The position numbers and the translations under genes are program-made. Below are positions 8,737-18,302 of a DNA stretch of 64,000 nucleotides, in pieces (position 1 is the first letter of the stretch; each line of letters opens with the position of its first letter). The notes under the pieces are model-generated. The model made no database searches and had not been told where the DNA came from. It saw only the letters and a list, made by a program, of their open reading frames with translations. The DNA is from Alphaproteobacteria bacterium (lineage in GTDB: Bacteria; Pseudomonadota; Alphaproteobacteria; Reyranellales; Reyranellaceae), in the NCBI GenBank assembly GCA_017308235.1, contig JAFKFL010000009.1, positions 248,001-312,000 on the forward strand. Reading direction: 5' to 3'.

Positions 8737-9864
8737 ATGTTTCTTTCGTCACTCGACTGGGCATTGCGCGGCGGCACCGTCGCCTTGGTGCTGATACTGG
8801 CCGGCGCACTGATGCGCGACCATGGTCGGCTGATCGCGGCTCGGTTGGGAGCGATGTTCGCAGTAGGCACGGCCGCCTATGCCGTCACCTCTGCGGCCGG
8901 TTTCGCCGCCCATCTCGGCGGATGGACATTCCCGCTTCTGGCGCTGTCGGCCGGCAACAACGTCGTGTTCTGGCTGTTCGCGGCGTCCCTGTTCGACGAT
9001 GGCTACCGGCTGCGATGGTGGCACCTTGGCCTCTGGTTGCTGCTCGTCGTCGCCGGCACCGCGATGTGCCTGTCGCCCACGCCAGCACTCGGTCTTGCAC
9101 TGACGCTCAGCTCCTTCGCTTTCGCCGCGCTGGCCGTCGTCCAGGCCGTGGCGTCATGGCGGACCGACCTCGTCGAGGGGCGCCGCCGGCTGCGGCTCTT
9201 TGTGGTGACGGCCTCGTCGCTCTATATCGGTCTCACGGCCCTATCCCAACTCGCAGGCCTGCCGCGATCCATGCCCGCCGAGGCAAGCCTTGCCGGAGCG
9301 GCCGGCCTGCTCGTCATCGCAGGCCTCGTCGCCTGGTTCCTGCTGCGGATCGGGCCGAGCCAATCTCTTTTTGCGGTCGCGGCGGACATCGCGGCCCCCA
9401 CCCCCGAGCGCTCGCCAAGTCCAGAACCGGCAGACGGGCGCCTTGTCACCGCCCTGGCGCATCTCATGACGGCGGAACGGGCCTATCGGCAGGATGGCCT
9501 CACTATCGGCGCCTTGGCGCAACAGCTCGGCCTTCCCGAATACCGACTGCGCCGACTGATCAACCAGGCGCTGGGCTACCGGAACTTCAACAGCTTCGTG
9601 AACCACTACCGCATCGCCGAGGCCAAGACGGCGCTCAGCGATCCCCGTCAAGCCGAGGTGCCGGTGCTGACCATTGCCCTCGACGCCGGCTTCAACTCGC
9701 TCGGTCCCTTCAACCGAGCCTTCAAGGCTGAAACGGGGTTCACGCCCAGTGAATATCGCCGCCGGAATGGCGGAAAAGCCGATGATTCCGGAATCGGCGA
9801 GCCCATTTCGGAATCGGCCAGCCGGATTCCAAGCACGGCGAGCAGCGGTCTCAGCACGCCCTAG
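8737..9864 (+). CDS. AraC-family regulator with N-terminal membrane domain
   Basis: 375-residue protein. Roughly residues 1-205 are hydrophobic with six or seven predicted membrane spans; a Pro/Ser-rich linker (APTPERSPSPEPADG) follows, then an AraC double helix-turn-helix at about 235-345 containing LTIGALAQQLGLPEYRLRRLI and FNSLGPFNRAFKAETGFTPSEYR. This architecture suggests a membrane-bound regulator that senses something at the envelope and binds DNA from the membrane. It starts 11 bases after the AidB-like gene and 32 bases before a lipoprotein hydrolase gene, so one of these neighbours is a likely target. The inducer is unknown. Confidence 0.88.
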   Translation: MFLSSLDWALRGGTVALVLILAGALMRDHGRLIAARLGAMFAVGTAAYAVTSAAGFAAHLGGWTFPLLALSAGNNVVFWLFAASLFDDGYRLRWWHLGLWLLLVVAGTAMCLSPTPALGLALTLSSFAFAALAVVQAVASWRTDLVEGRRRLRLFVVTASSLYIGLTALSQLAGLPRSMPAEASLAGAAGLLVIAGLVAWFLLRIGPSQSLFAVAADIAAPTPERSPSPEPADGRLVTALAHLMTAERAYRQDGLTIGALAQQLGLPEYRLRRLINQALGYRNFNSFVNHYRIAEAKTALSDPRQAEVPVLTIALDAGFNSLGPFNRAFKAETGFTPSEYRRRNGGKADDSGIGEPISESASRIPSTASSGLSTP

Positions 9865-9865
9865 G

Positions 9866-9890
9866 CTCTTCCCGGTTTTGACCGGGAGAG
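9866..9890 (+). promoter_or_regulatory. Hairpin that includes the ribosome site of the serine hydrolase gene
   Basis: CTCTTCCCGGT (from 9866) pairs with ACCGGGAGAG (9881-9890) with one bulged base. The 3' arm contains GGGAG (9884-9888), which is the ribosome-binding site for the ATG at 9897. The stem could act as a simple translational lid or as a weak terminator for the AraC gene. Confidence 0.45.
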
Positions 9891-9896
9891 CTGTTC

Positions 9897-11282
9897 ATGC
9901 ATCGTTTCCTGACCTTGGCCTTGCTGGGCACCGCACCAATCGCCCTCGCGGGATGCGGCAAGATCGACCGTGCCGCCGACGTCGCGGCGGGCTTCGTCAG
10001 CCACCAGCTCTGTTCCGCGACCTTCGTGTCCCAGCTCGAACCCGAAACCTTCTACCGTGAAGCCATTGCACCAAGCCTGGCGCCGGTGGGTTTCCTCGCC
10101 AGCCACCACGTCGACCGCAACCGCAGCGAGGTCACTGCAAGCTTCGCAGGCCTCGGTGAGGCCCGCGCCGTCTATCGCGGCCCATTGGGTTGCCTTGTCG
10201 TGCACGAACCACTGCCGACAACGCCCGTCAGCACGCCCGCACCGGCGCCCAGTCTGTTGCCGGCCATCGCCGGTCCCGCGATGGTCGAACCGGCCGATCC
10301 GGCAGTGAAGGCCGCCCTCGACCGCGCCTTCGAGGAGACGCCCAATTCGCCGCACCGCCAGACCAAGGCCATTGTCGTGATGCACGATGGCCGCGTCATC
10401 GCCGAACGTTACGCTCCGGGCTACGGGGTCGACACGCCAGTGATCGGTTGGTCGGCGACCAAATCCGTCACCAACGCCTTCATCGGTATTCTCGCGCGGC
10501 AAGGCAGGGTCAGCCTGACCGGCCCGGCGCCGATAGCAGCCTGGGACAACCCGAAGGATCCGCGACACGCCATCACCGTCGACAATCTGCTGCGCATGAA
10601 CAGCGGGCTAGACATCGGCCAGTCGCTGACGGCCAGCGCCTCTGATGCGTTCGATCCAACCACGCAGATGGTGTTCCGGGAGCGCGACATGGCGGCCTTC
10701 GCCGAGCGTGCGCCGCTCAAGGTCGCGCCCGGCACGCAATGGACCTACACCAATGGCAACACCCTGCTGCTCTCACGCATCGTGCGCGACAAGGCTGGCG
10801 GCGACGCCAATGCCGTGCTGGCCTTCGCCCATCGCGAGCTGTTCGACAAGCTTGGCATGCAGCATGTCACGCTCGAGTTCGATGCGGTCGGCACGCCGAT
10901 CGGCTCCAGTCATATGCTGGCCTCCGCCCGCGACTGGGCGCGCTTTGGTCTGCTCTACCTCAACGACGGCGTCGTGGGCGGCCAGCGTCTCCTGCCTGAA
11001 GGTTGGGTCGACTATTCCGCCGCCCCGACGCCTGGCAGCGAGCGCTATGGCTACGCCGCCGGCTTCTGGACCAACCGTGGCGACAGTGACGGCGCCAGGT
11101 ATCGCGTGAAGGCCGGCCTGCCGGCCGACTCCTTCATGGCCCGCGGCGCCTACGGTCAGTACGTCATCATCATACCGTCGCAGCGGCTGGTCGTTGCGCG
11201 CTTCGGCATGGCCTTCACGCCGCGCGACGACATGGACGCCGTCGCGCGCCTGGTCGCGGACATCATTGCAGCCATTCGTTAG
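9897..11282 (+). CDS. Lipoprotein serine hydrolase, beta-lactamase/6-aminohexanoate-dimer hydrolase type
   Basis: 461-residue protein with a lipoprotein signal (lipobox LAGC, Cys20), a variable N-terminal part and a class C beta-lactamase-like domain from about residue 130. The nucleophile motif S-A-T-K is at 186-189 (GWSATKS) and the Y-x-N motif is WTYTN at 282-286. The arrangement resembles NylB and EstB enzymes, which cleave amides or esters rather than classical beta-lactams. Membrane-anchored in the periplasm is expected. It directly follows a membrane AraC regulator. The substrate is not predictable; peptidoglycan-related, ester or amide cleavage are all possible. Confidence 0.88.
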   Translation: MHRFLTLALLGTAPIALAGCGKIDRAADVAAGFVSHQLCSATFVSQLEPETFYREAIAPSLAPVGFLASHHVDRNRSEVTASFAGLGEARAVYRGPLGCLVVHEPLPTTPVSTPAPAPSLLPAIAGPAMVEPADPAVKAALDRAFEETPNSPHRQTKAIVVMHDGRVIAERYAPGYGVDTPVIGWSATKSVTNAFIGILARQGRVSLTGPAPIAAWDNPKDPRHAITVDNLLRMNSGLDIGQSLTASASDAFDPTTQMVFRERDMAAFAERAPLKVAPGTQWTYTNGNTLLLSRIVRDKAGGDANAVLAFAHRELFDKLGMQHVTLEFDAVGTPIGSSHMLASARDWARFGLLYLNDGVVGGQRLLPEGWVDYSAAPTPGSERYGYAAGFWTNRGDSDGARYRVKAGLPADSFMARGAYGQYVIIIPSQRLVVARFGMAFTPRDDMDAVARLVADIIAAIR

Positions 11283-11304
11283 CTTCCCGCCCGCTGTGCG
11301 AGCA

Positions 11305-11329
11305 CCTCCCCTTGCTTCGTAAGGGGAGG
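11305..11329. repeat. CTCCCC-type intergenic hairpin, copy 1
   Basis: CCTCCCCTT (11305-11313) and AAGGGGAGG (11321-11329) form a perfect nine-base stem with a seven-base loop. Related hairpins built on CTCCC/GGGAG occur at 17731, 18229, 18780 and 43108. All lie between genes, 19-65 bases upstream of a start codon or gene remnant. Confidence 0.6.
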
Positions 11330-11347
11330 GAAAGCACAGTCCGGCCC

Positions 11348-12820
11348 ATGACCAAGATCTTCACCGCGTGCCTCGGTACCGAGACCAACACCTTCGCCTC
11401 CATCCCCACCGGTCATCAGCTTTTCGAGGAGACCTGCCTCTACCGCAAGGCAAGCTACGGCAAGAACGTGCCGATGTTCGGCGCACCGCTTGCCGTCTGG
11501 CGCGGCCGTGCCGAAGCCAAAGGTTGGCAGGTCGTCGAAAGCCTCTGCGCTTTCGCACAGCCCGCCGGCAAGACGGTGAAAAAGGTCTACGAAGCGTTCC
11601 GTGACGAGATCGTCGCCGACCTCAAGGCCGCACTGCCGGTCGATGGCGTCCTGCTCTCCATGCACGGTGCCATGGTGGCGGAGGGCTACGACGATTGCGA
11701 AAGCGACCTGCTCGCCGCGGTACGCAAGGTCGTGGGACCCAACATCCCGGTCGGCGCCGAGCTCGATCTACACTGCAATATCGGCGCCGGCACACTGCGC
11801 GACGCCACGGCGCTTGTGCTGTTCAAGGAATACCCGCACATCGACGTTCCCGAGCGCGCCGACGATCTTTTCACCGTGATCGAGGGTGCCATCGAAGGCC
11901 GCACCAAGCCGGTGATGGCGGCTTTCGACTGCCGCATGATCGGCGTGTTCCACACGACGCGGCAGCCGATGCGTGGCTTCGTCGACAAGCTGCAGGCGAT
12001 GGAGGGCAAGGACGGCGTCCTGTCGATCTCGATCGCGCACGGCTTCCCCTGGTCCGACGTGAAAGAGATGAGCTCCAAGCTGATCGTCATCACCGACAAC
12101 GACCGGCCCAAGGCAGAGAAGCTCGCGCGTGAGCTCGGCCTCGAGTTCTTTGCCATGCGCGACAAGACCCAGCCACCTTACGTTACGCTCGAGACCGCGA
12201 TGGCGCGGGTCTCCACCCACAATCTGCCCAAGCCGATGGTGCTGGCCGACGTTTCGGACAATGCCGGCGGTGGCGCGGCCTCCGACTCGACCTTCATCCT
12301 GAGGGCGTTGCTCGACAAGAAGGTCAAGGACGCCGCTGTCGGCATGTTCTGGGATCCGGGCGCGGTGAAGCTCGCCTTCGAGGTTGGTGAGGGCGCCGAG
12401 CTCGACATTCGTCTGGGCGGCAAACTCGGCCCGCAATCCGGGCCACCGGTCGACGCGCGTGCCAAGGTGCTGAAGCTCGGCAAGAACATCACCATTGAGT
12501 TCGGCGGCGAACGCAAGAGCGTCGGCTCGATCGGCGATGCGGCCGCGTTGCAGATCGACGGCGTGACGGTGATCGTCAACTCAAGGCGCACACAGTGTCT
12601 TAGCCGCGACTGCTTCACCAAGCTCGGTATCGATCCTGCGACCAAGAAGGTCGTGGTGGTGAAATCGATGCAGCACTTCCATGCGGCCTACGCCCCGATC
12701 GCGAGCGAGGTGGTGTATGTCGCGGCGCCCGGTGCGCTCGTGCCAGACTGGTCGCTACTGCCCTACACGAAGGCCGACAAGACCCAGTGGCCGTTCGTGG
12801 CCAATCCACACGCCACCTGA
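11348..12820 (+). CDS. M81 family metallopeptidase (MlrC-like)
   Basis: 490-residue protein related to MlrC (microcystinase C), a family with an N-terminal metallopeptidase M81 domain and a C-terminal MlrC domain. It begins TKIFTACLGTETNTFASIPTG. Likely metal-site segments are SMHGAMVAEGYDDCESDLL, ELDLHCNI and EYPHIDVPERADDLF, and NAGGGAASDSTF lies mid-protein. Members in soil bacteria often sit near peptide or dipeptide transporters, as here, and probably act on small peptides or amides rather than on microcystin. ATG 11348 is used because the upstream in-frame bases fall in the CTCCCC hairpin region. The next gene follows after 25 bases. Confidence 0.9.
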   Translation: MTKIFTACLGTETNTFASIPTGHQLFEETCLYRKASYGKNVPMFGAPLAVWRGRAEAKGWQVVESLCAFAQPAGKTVKKVYEAFRDEIVADLKAALPVDGVLLSMHGAMVAEGYDDCESDLLAAVRKVVGPNIPVGAELDLHCNIGAGTLRDATALVLFKEYPHIDVPERADDLFTVIEGAIEGRTKPVMAAFDCRMIGVFHTTRQPMRGFVDKLQAMEGKDGVLSISIAHGFPWSDVKEMSSKLIVITDNDRPKAEKLARELGLEFFAMRDKTQPPYVTLETAMARVSTHNLPKPMVLADVSDNAGGGAASDSTFILRALLDKKVKDAAVGMFWDPGAVKLAFEVGEGAELDIRLGGKLGPQSGPPVDARAKVLKLGKNITIEFGGERKSVGSIGDAAALQIDGVTVIVNSRRTQCLSRDCFTKLGIDPATKKVVVVKSMQHFHAAYAPIASEVVYVAAPGALVPDWSLLPYTKADKTQWPFVANPHAT

Positions 12821-12845
12821 CAATCGCAGCGCCTGGAGGTTGCCC

Positions 12846-14009
12846 ATGCGTCGCAGCGAGGACCGAATTCTCACGACCCATGTCGGCAGCCTCCCGCGTC
12901 ATCCCGCGCTCGCCGACCTCCTGATCCGCGAAGAAGCCAGCGAGACGGTCGATCGGGCGGAGCTGCATCGCCTGAGCGAAAACGCGGTTCGGCATGTCGT
13001 CGAACGTCAGGTCGCGAGCGGCATCGACGTGATCAATGATGGCGAGCAGCCGCGCGTCGGCTTCCAGACTTATGTCGCGCAGCGCATGAAGGGGTTTGGC
13101 GGCGAATCGAAGCGACCGCGGCCCCGCGATTTCACCGATTTCCCCGGGTTTGCCGCTTGGATGGCCCAGCGGCTTTCCCGTCGCAGCAAGGTGTCGAATG
13201 CCCCACAGGCGATCGCCGACGTCGTCTACGACGACCTTGGCGCCGCCCAACAGGAATGCCGGATGTTTCGCGCAGCGTTGGACGGGCTTGCCACGCCGCC
13301 TGTCGACGCTTTCATGACGGCGGCAGCACCCGGGATCATCGCAACGACGCTGCTCAATGCCTATTACGACAGCCACGAAGCCTATGTCTTTGCGCTGGCC
13401 CGGCAGATGCGCAAGGAATACGAGCTGATCGCCCGCGACTTCGTGCTGCAGATCGATGCGCCCGACCTTGCCATGGAACGTGCGGTCCTGTTTCGCGATA
13501 AGACCGTCAGTGAGTTCCTTGAGATTGCCGAGATGCATGTCGCCGCGCTCAACGAGGCACTGGCGGCCATCCCGCGTGAGCGCATCCGGTTGCACTGCTG
13601 CTGGGGCAACTACGAAGGACCGCACGTCCACGACATCCCGCTCAAGGAGATCTTGCCGGTGCTGTACCAGGCGCGCGTCGGTGCGCTCAGCCTGGAGTTC
13701 GCCAATCCCCGGCATCAGCACGAATACGCCGCGCTCAAGAGCAACCGGCCACCGCCGGAATTTCTTCTGCTGGCCGGCGTGATCGATTCAACGACCAACT
13801 ACGTCGAGCATCCGGAAGTGGTGGCGAACCGGATTTGCGAGGCCGTCGACGCGGTCGGCGACCGCAGCCGTGTCATCGCGTCCAGCGACTGCGGTTTCGG
13901 CACTTTTGCAGGCGGCGAACTGGTCGCCGAAGATGTCGTCTGGGAAAAACTGAAGGCTTGTCGCGAGGGCGCCGACATCGCGACGCGACGACTGTGGGGA
14001 CGACCGTAG
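12846..14009 (+). CDS. Cobalamin-independent methionine synthase-like protein (catalytic domain only)
   Basis: 387-residue protein similar to the C-terminal catalytic half of MetE, which transfers a methyl group to homocysteine; full MetE is about 750 residues. The start ILTTHVGSLPRH and the later LHCCWGNYEGPHVHDIP are typical. Likely zinc ligands are the His and second Cys of LHCCWGN and the Cys of SSDCGFGTF. ATG 12846 has a strong GGAGG at 12835-12839; longer in-frame upstream codons overlap the M81 gene and are rejected. Stand-alone versions lack the N-terminal folate-binding copy, so methyl donor and substrate are uncertain. Confidence 0.85.
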   Translation: MRRSEDRILTTHVGSLPRHPALADLLIREEASETVDRAELHRLSENAVRHVVERQVASGIDVINDGEQPRVGFQTYVAQRMKGFGGESKRPRPRDFTDFPGFAAWMAQRLSRRSKVSNAPQAIADVVYDDLGAAQQECRMFRAALDGLATPPVDAFMTAAAPGIIATTLLNAYYDSHEAYVFALARQMRKEYELIARDFVLQIDAPDLAMERAVLFRDKTVSEFLEIAEMHVAALNEALAAIPRERIRLHCCWGNYEGPHVHDIPLKEILPVLYQARVGALSLEFANPRHQHEYAALKSNRPPPEFLLLAGVIDSTTNYVEHPEVVANRICEAVDAVGDRSRVIASSDCGFGTFAGGELVAEDVVWEKLKACREGADIATRRLWGRP

Positions 14010-14017
14010 TTCCGTTC

Positions 14018-14039
14018 GCCGCCAAGGGGCGGCCTTTTT
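14018..14039 (+). terminator. Rho-independent terminator after the MetE-like gene
   Basis: GCCGCC (14018-14023), loop AAGG and GGCGGC (14028-14033) are followed by a run of five T at 14035-14039, nine bases after the stop codon at 14009. Confidence 0.8.
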
Positions 14040-14089
14040 CGTGCACAGGGTCCGCGCCATCCCGCCAACGGCTGCGATATTGCAGACCG

Positions 14090-14118
14090 TTTACAGCGGG
14101 CCAACCGGTTGGTATGTT
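14090..14118 (+). promoter_or_regulatory. Sigma-70-like promoter with palindromic spacer upstream of prs
   Basis: TTTACA (14090-14095) and TATGTT (14113-14118) are separated by 17 bases, close to the housekeeping consensus. The spacer ends in the perfect 12-base palindrome CCAACCGGTTGG (14101-14112), a possible operator. A second dyad, GTCGTT (14150-14155) with AACGAC (14163-14168), lies in the leader before the prs start at 14206. Confidence 0.5.
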
Positions 14119-14205
14119 CCGCCGCGTCGCGGCCGGGAATGGCCGTTTTGTCGTTTAATGTCAACGACTTAACGAGAACCCGCCCGGCGTGAGGGGCGCG
14201 ATGCC

Positions 14206-15138
14206 ATGAAGATCCTGACCGGCAACAGCAATCGGCCGCTGGCGGAGGCGATAGCCGCCAAGCTCGCCCTGCCGCTCGTGCGGGCGAACATCAAACGGTT
14301 CTCCGACAACGAAATCTTCGTCGAGATCCTGGAGAATGTGCGCGGCGAGGACGTATTCCTCATTCAGTCGACAAGCTATCCGGCCAACGATCACCTGATG
14401 GAGCTCCTGATCACCATCGATGCGCTGCGCCGCAGCTCTGCGCGCCGCATCACCGCGGTGATCCCCTACTACGGCTATGCCCGCCAGGATCGTAGGACCG
14501 GTTCACGGACGCCGATTTCGGCCAAGCTGGTGGCCAACCTGATCACCAACGCCGGCGCCAATCGCGTCCTCACCCTCGATCTTCATGCCGCACAGATTCA
14601 GGGCTTTTTCGATATCCCGCTCGACAATCTCTATGCCGGCCCCGTCTTTTCCAAGGACATCAAGGACACACTCAGCAACCGCAGCCTGACCGTCGTATCG
14701 CCCGACACCGGTGGCGTGGTGCGCGCCCGAGCGATCGCCAAGCGCATCGACGCGGACCTCGCCATCATCGACAAGCGCCGCGAGGCGGCCGGCGTCAGTG
14801 AGGTGATGAACGTGATCGGCGATGTGAAGGAACGGGACTGCATCCTGATCGACGACATTGTCGATTCGGCGGGCACGCTCTGCAACGCTGCCGTCGCCCT
14901 GATGGACCACGGCGCCAAGTCGGTCTGCGCCTACGTCACGCACGGCGTGCTGTCGGGTGGCGCGGTTGCCCGCGTCGCCGCCTCGCCGATGGAGAAGCTG
15001 GTGATCACCGATTCGATCCAGCCCACCGAAGCGGTACGCGTGTCGCCCAATGTGCGACCGCTCAGCATCGCCTCGCTGATGGCGGAAGCCATGAAACGCA
15101 TCTCCGAGGAGACCTCGGTATCGATCTTGTTCGATTAG
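14206..15138 (+). CDS. prs: Ribose-phosphate pyrophosphokinase (PRPP synthetase)
   Basis: 310-residue enzyme making 5-phosphoribosyl pyrophosphate from ribose 5-phosphate and ATP, the precursor for nucleotides, histidine and tryptophan. Motifs seen are [20 protein letters not shown] (about residues 93-112), [28 protein letters not shown] and the PRPP-binding loop [15 protein letters not shown]. Length matches class I bacterial enzymes. It heads a co-directional block with rplY, pth and ychF, an arrangement widely conserved in Proteobacteria. Confidence 0.98.
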   Translation: MKILTGNSNRPLAEAIAAKLALPLVRANIKRFSDNEIFVEILENVRGEDVFLIQSTSYPANDHLMELLITIDALRRSSARRITAVIPYYGYARQDRRTGSRTPISAKLVANLITNAGANRVLTLDLHAAQIQGFFDIPLDNLYAGPVFSKDIKDTLSNRSLTVVSPDTGGVVRARAIAKRIDADLAIIDKRREAAGVSEVMNVIGDVKERDCILIDDIVDSAGTLCNAAVALMDHGAKSVCAYVTHGVLSGGAVARVAASPMEKLVITDSIQPTEAVRVSPNVRPLSIASLMAEAMKRISEETSVSILFD

Positions 15139-15224
15139 GAGTTCAACGAAATCCGGCGCTGGGCACCCCTGGAGGCCACGCCGCGATGAAGAGAGCAACA
15201 GCAAACCAGATAGGAGAAGTTGAA

Positions 15225-15962
15225 ATGGCAGAGACGACGAAGGTCGTCGCGAAGAAGCGGGACCGGGCCGGCAAAGGGGGCGCCCGTTCCAGCCGTCGCG
15301 ATGGACTGATTCCCGCCGTGATCTACGGCGATAAGCAGGCCCCCCTGATGATCGCGGTCGAGCCGAAAAGCATCGCACGCGAAATACACAAGGAGGGTTT
15401 CTTCAATCACCGGCTTCAGATCGATGTCGAGGGCACCAATGTCGACGTGCTCCCGCGCGATGTGCAAGTCGATCCGGTGACCGACCGTCCTCTGCATCTC
15501 GACTTCCTGCGCATCGGCCCTGATTCGATCATCACCGTGCAGGTGCCTGTCCACTTCAAGAACGAAGCGGCCGCGCCCGGCATCAAGCGTGGCGGCGTGC
15601 TGAATATCGTCATGCACGAGATCACGGTGCGTACCAAACCGGACCTGATCCCGGAGTTCTTCGAGGTCGACCTGACGGGCCTGGAGATCGGGCACTCGGT
15701 GCACATCTCCTCGCTGAAAGCGCCTGAAGGCGTGCGCATGGTGACGCGCGAGAGAGATGCCACCGTGGCATCGATCGCAGCGCCCACCGTGGTGCGCGAA
15801 GCGGCGGCTCAGGCTGCGGCGGATGCCGCGGCACCGGCTGCTGGCGACGCCGCGGCACCGGCAGCAGGTGCGGCCGCACCGGCCGCAGCACCGGCCGCGG
15901 GAGCTGCACCAGCGGCGGCCCCGGCCGCCGGCGCCAAGGCGCCGGCCCCAGCCAAGAAGTAA
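15225..15962 (+). CDS. rplY: 50S ribosomal protein L25/general stress protein Ctc
   Basis: 245-residue L25 of the two-domain Ctc (TL5) type, which binds 5S rRNA. The 5S-binding part begins near residue 10 with KKRDRAGKGGARSSRRDGLIPAVIYG; the C-terminal beta domain covers about 95-190. After it comes a long tail of almost only Ala, Pro and Gly from about residue 190 to 240, ending in Lys residues. ATG 15225 is supported by AGGAG at about 15212; an upstream ATG at 15186 is less likely. Neighbours prs and pth are conserved partners. Confidence 0.95.
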   Translation: MAETTKVVAKKRDRAGKGGARSSRRDGLIPAVIYGDKQAPLMIAVEPKSIAREIHKEGFFNHRLQIDVEGTNVDVLPRDVQVDPVTDRPLHLDFLRIGPDSIITVQVPVHFKNEAAAPGIKRGGVLNIVMHEITVRTKPDLIPEFFEVDLTGLEIGHSVHISSLKAPEGVRMVTRERDATVASIAAPTVVREAAAQAAADAAAPAAGDAAAPAAGAAAPAAAPAAGAAPAAAPAAGAKAPAPAKK

Positions 15963-15989
15963 GCGAAGTCTCGGCACTCCGCCCTTCCC

Positions 15990-16613
15990 ATGCTGCTCCT
16001 GGTCGGCCTCGGCAATCCCGGGCCGCGTTACGCGGGGCACCGGCACAACGTCGGATTCATGGCGGTGGACGAGATCGTCCGCCGCCGTGTCTTCTCGCCC
16101 TGGCGTACGCGCTTCAACGGCGAGATGGCGGAAGGCCATCTCGGTGGCGAGCGCACCCTCGTGCTGAAGCCGATGACCTTCATGAACGAGTCGAGCAAGG
16201 CGGTCGGCGAGGCCGTGCGCTTCCTGAAGGTGCCACTCGAGCGCGTCGTGGTGTTCCACGACGAGCTCGATCTCGCACCCGGCCGCGTGCGCATGAAGAA
16301 AGGCGGCGGTGCGGGCGGCCATAACGGCCTGCGCGATATCGATGCCCATCTTGGCAACGGTTATCGCCGCGTGCGCATCGGCATCGGCCATCCCGGCCAC
16401 AAGGATCTGGTCCTGCATTGGGTGCTCCGCGACTTCGAACCCGACGAACGGGACACAAAGAATGGCTGGCTACCCAAGCTTCTCGATGCTCTTGCCGAGG
16501 AATCGGCGCTGCTGGTCGAAGGCACGGGCAAGGGTGACGAAAAATATATGAGCCGGGTGGCGAATCTCGCACCGCCTCCCAATCTGCCGGCCAGATTATC
16601 TCTCGAAGAGTAA
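15990..16613 (+). CDS. pth: Peptidyl-tRNA hydrolase
   Basis: 207-residue enzyme that frees tRNA from prematurely released peptidyl-tRNA. The N-terminus LLLVGLGNPGPRYAGHRHNVGF contains Asn9 and the catalytic His19, matching E. coli Asn10 and His20. Other family segments are LKPMTFMNESSKAV, VFHDELDLAPGR with the catalytic Asp, and KGGGAGGHNGLRDI. The gene is 27 bases after rplY and four bases before ychF. Confidence 0.97.
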   Translation: MLLLVGLGNPGPRYAGHRHNVGFMAVDEIVRRRVFSPWRTRFNGEMAEGHLGGERTLVLKPMTFMNESSKAVGEAVRFLKVPLERVVVFHDELDLAPGRVRMKKGGGAGGHNGLRDIDAHLGNGYRRVRIGIGHPGHKDLVLHWVLRDFEPDERDTKNGWLPKLLDALAEESALLVEGTGKGDEKYMSRVANLAPPPNLPARLSLEE

Positions 16614-16617
16614 ATTC

Positions 16618-17715
<1,098 letters not shown>

Positions 17716-17730
17716 TCCTCAGGCCTTGAC

Positions 17731-17747
17731 TCTCCCATAAGGGGAGA
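17731..17747. repeat. CTCCCC-type intergenic hairpin, copy 2
   Basis: TCTCCC (17731-17736) pairs with GGGAGA (17742-17747). It is a shorter relative of the hairpins at 11305 and 43108, placed between ychF and the first RidA-like gene. Confidence 0.45.
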
Positions 17748-17795
17748 CGTTACCGTCCCTCGTTTCCGCTTTCTTCCAAACGAGGGAATTATTCG

Positions 17796-18200
17796 ATGAC
17801 CGTCACTCTTTCGAGCCCGAAAACCATGCCACCGCCGGCCGGCTACTCGCATGTCGCCGAAGTGACCAAGGGCAAGCTGATCCTGATCGCGGGACAAGTT
17901 GCCCACGACGCGAGCGGCAACCTGGTCGGCGAGAACGACTTCAAGGCCCAGGTCGAGCAGGTGTTCAAGAATGTCGAAGCTGCCCTGAAAGCAGCTGGCG
18001 GCAGCTTCCGCAATCTCGTGAAGATCAACAACTACTGTGTGGCCTCGGTCGATCCCGCCCAGATGGCGGTTTTCCGCGAGGTGCGGGACCGTTATGTCAA
18101 TAAAGCCGCACCGCCGGTCAGCACCTTCATCTTTGTCAGCCGCCTGGTACGGCCCGGCTGGCTGTTCGAGATGGACGCGATGGCGGTGATCGACGAATAG
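17796..18200 (+). CDS. RidA/YjgF-family protein, paralog 1
   Basis: 134-residue YjgF/YER057c/UK114 fold protein (trimeric, chorismate-mutase-like fold). It contains GKLILIAGQVAHDASGNLVG near residues 27-46 and VKINNYCVASV. In true RidA enamine/imine deaminases a conserved Arg follows the P-A motif; here the aligned segment is PPVSTFIFVSRL, with Ser in that place, so classical deaminase activity is doubtful. It is followed by a second, closely similar copy. Role unknown; members outside the RidA subgroup serve in catabolic pathways or have no known activity. Confidence 0.88.
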   Translation: MTVTLSSPKTMPPPAGYSHVAEVTKGKLILIAGQVAHDASGNLVGENDFKAQVEQVFKNVEAALKAAGGSFRNLVKINNYCVASVDPAQMAVFREVRDRYVNKAAPPVSTFIFVSRLVRPGWLFEMDAMAVIDE

Positions 18201-18228
18201 GCAACGGCACCACCCGGCTGGCGCTTTA

Positions 18229-18251
18229 CCTCTCTCGCCGAGCGGGAGAGG
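18229..18251. repeat. CTCCCC-type intergenic hairpin, copy 3
   Basis: CCTCTC (18229-18234) pairs with GAGAGG (18246-18251), extended inward by CGC/GCG. It lies between the two RidA-like genes. Confidence 0.45.
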
Positions 18252-18302
18252 GTATGGATGAGTCCCCCTACGTTTTCGGGACCATTCTCCAAGGAGCCGT
18301 AC

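Noticed and set aside
9897-11282. Calling the serine hydrolase a beta-lactamase with resistance function
   Set aside because: S-x-x-K and Y-x-N motifs are shared by esterases and amidases of the NylB/EstB type, and no K-T-G motif is obvious.
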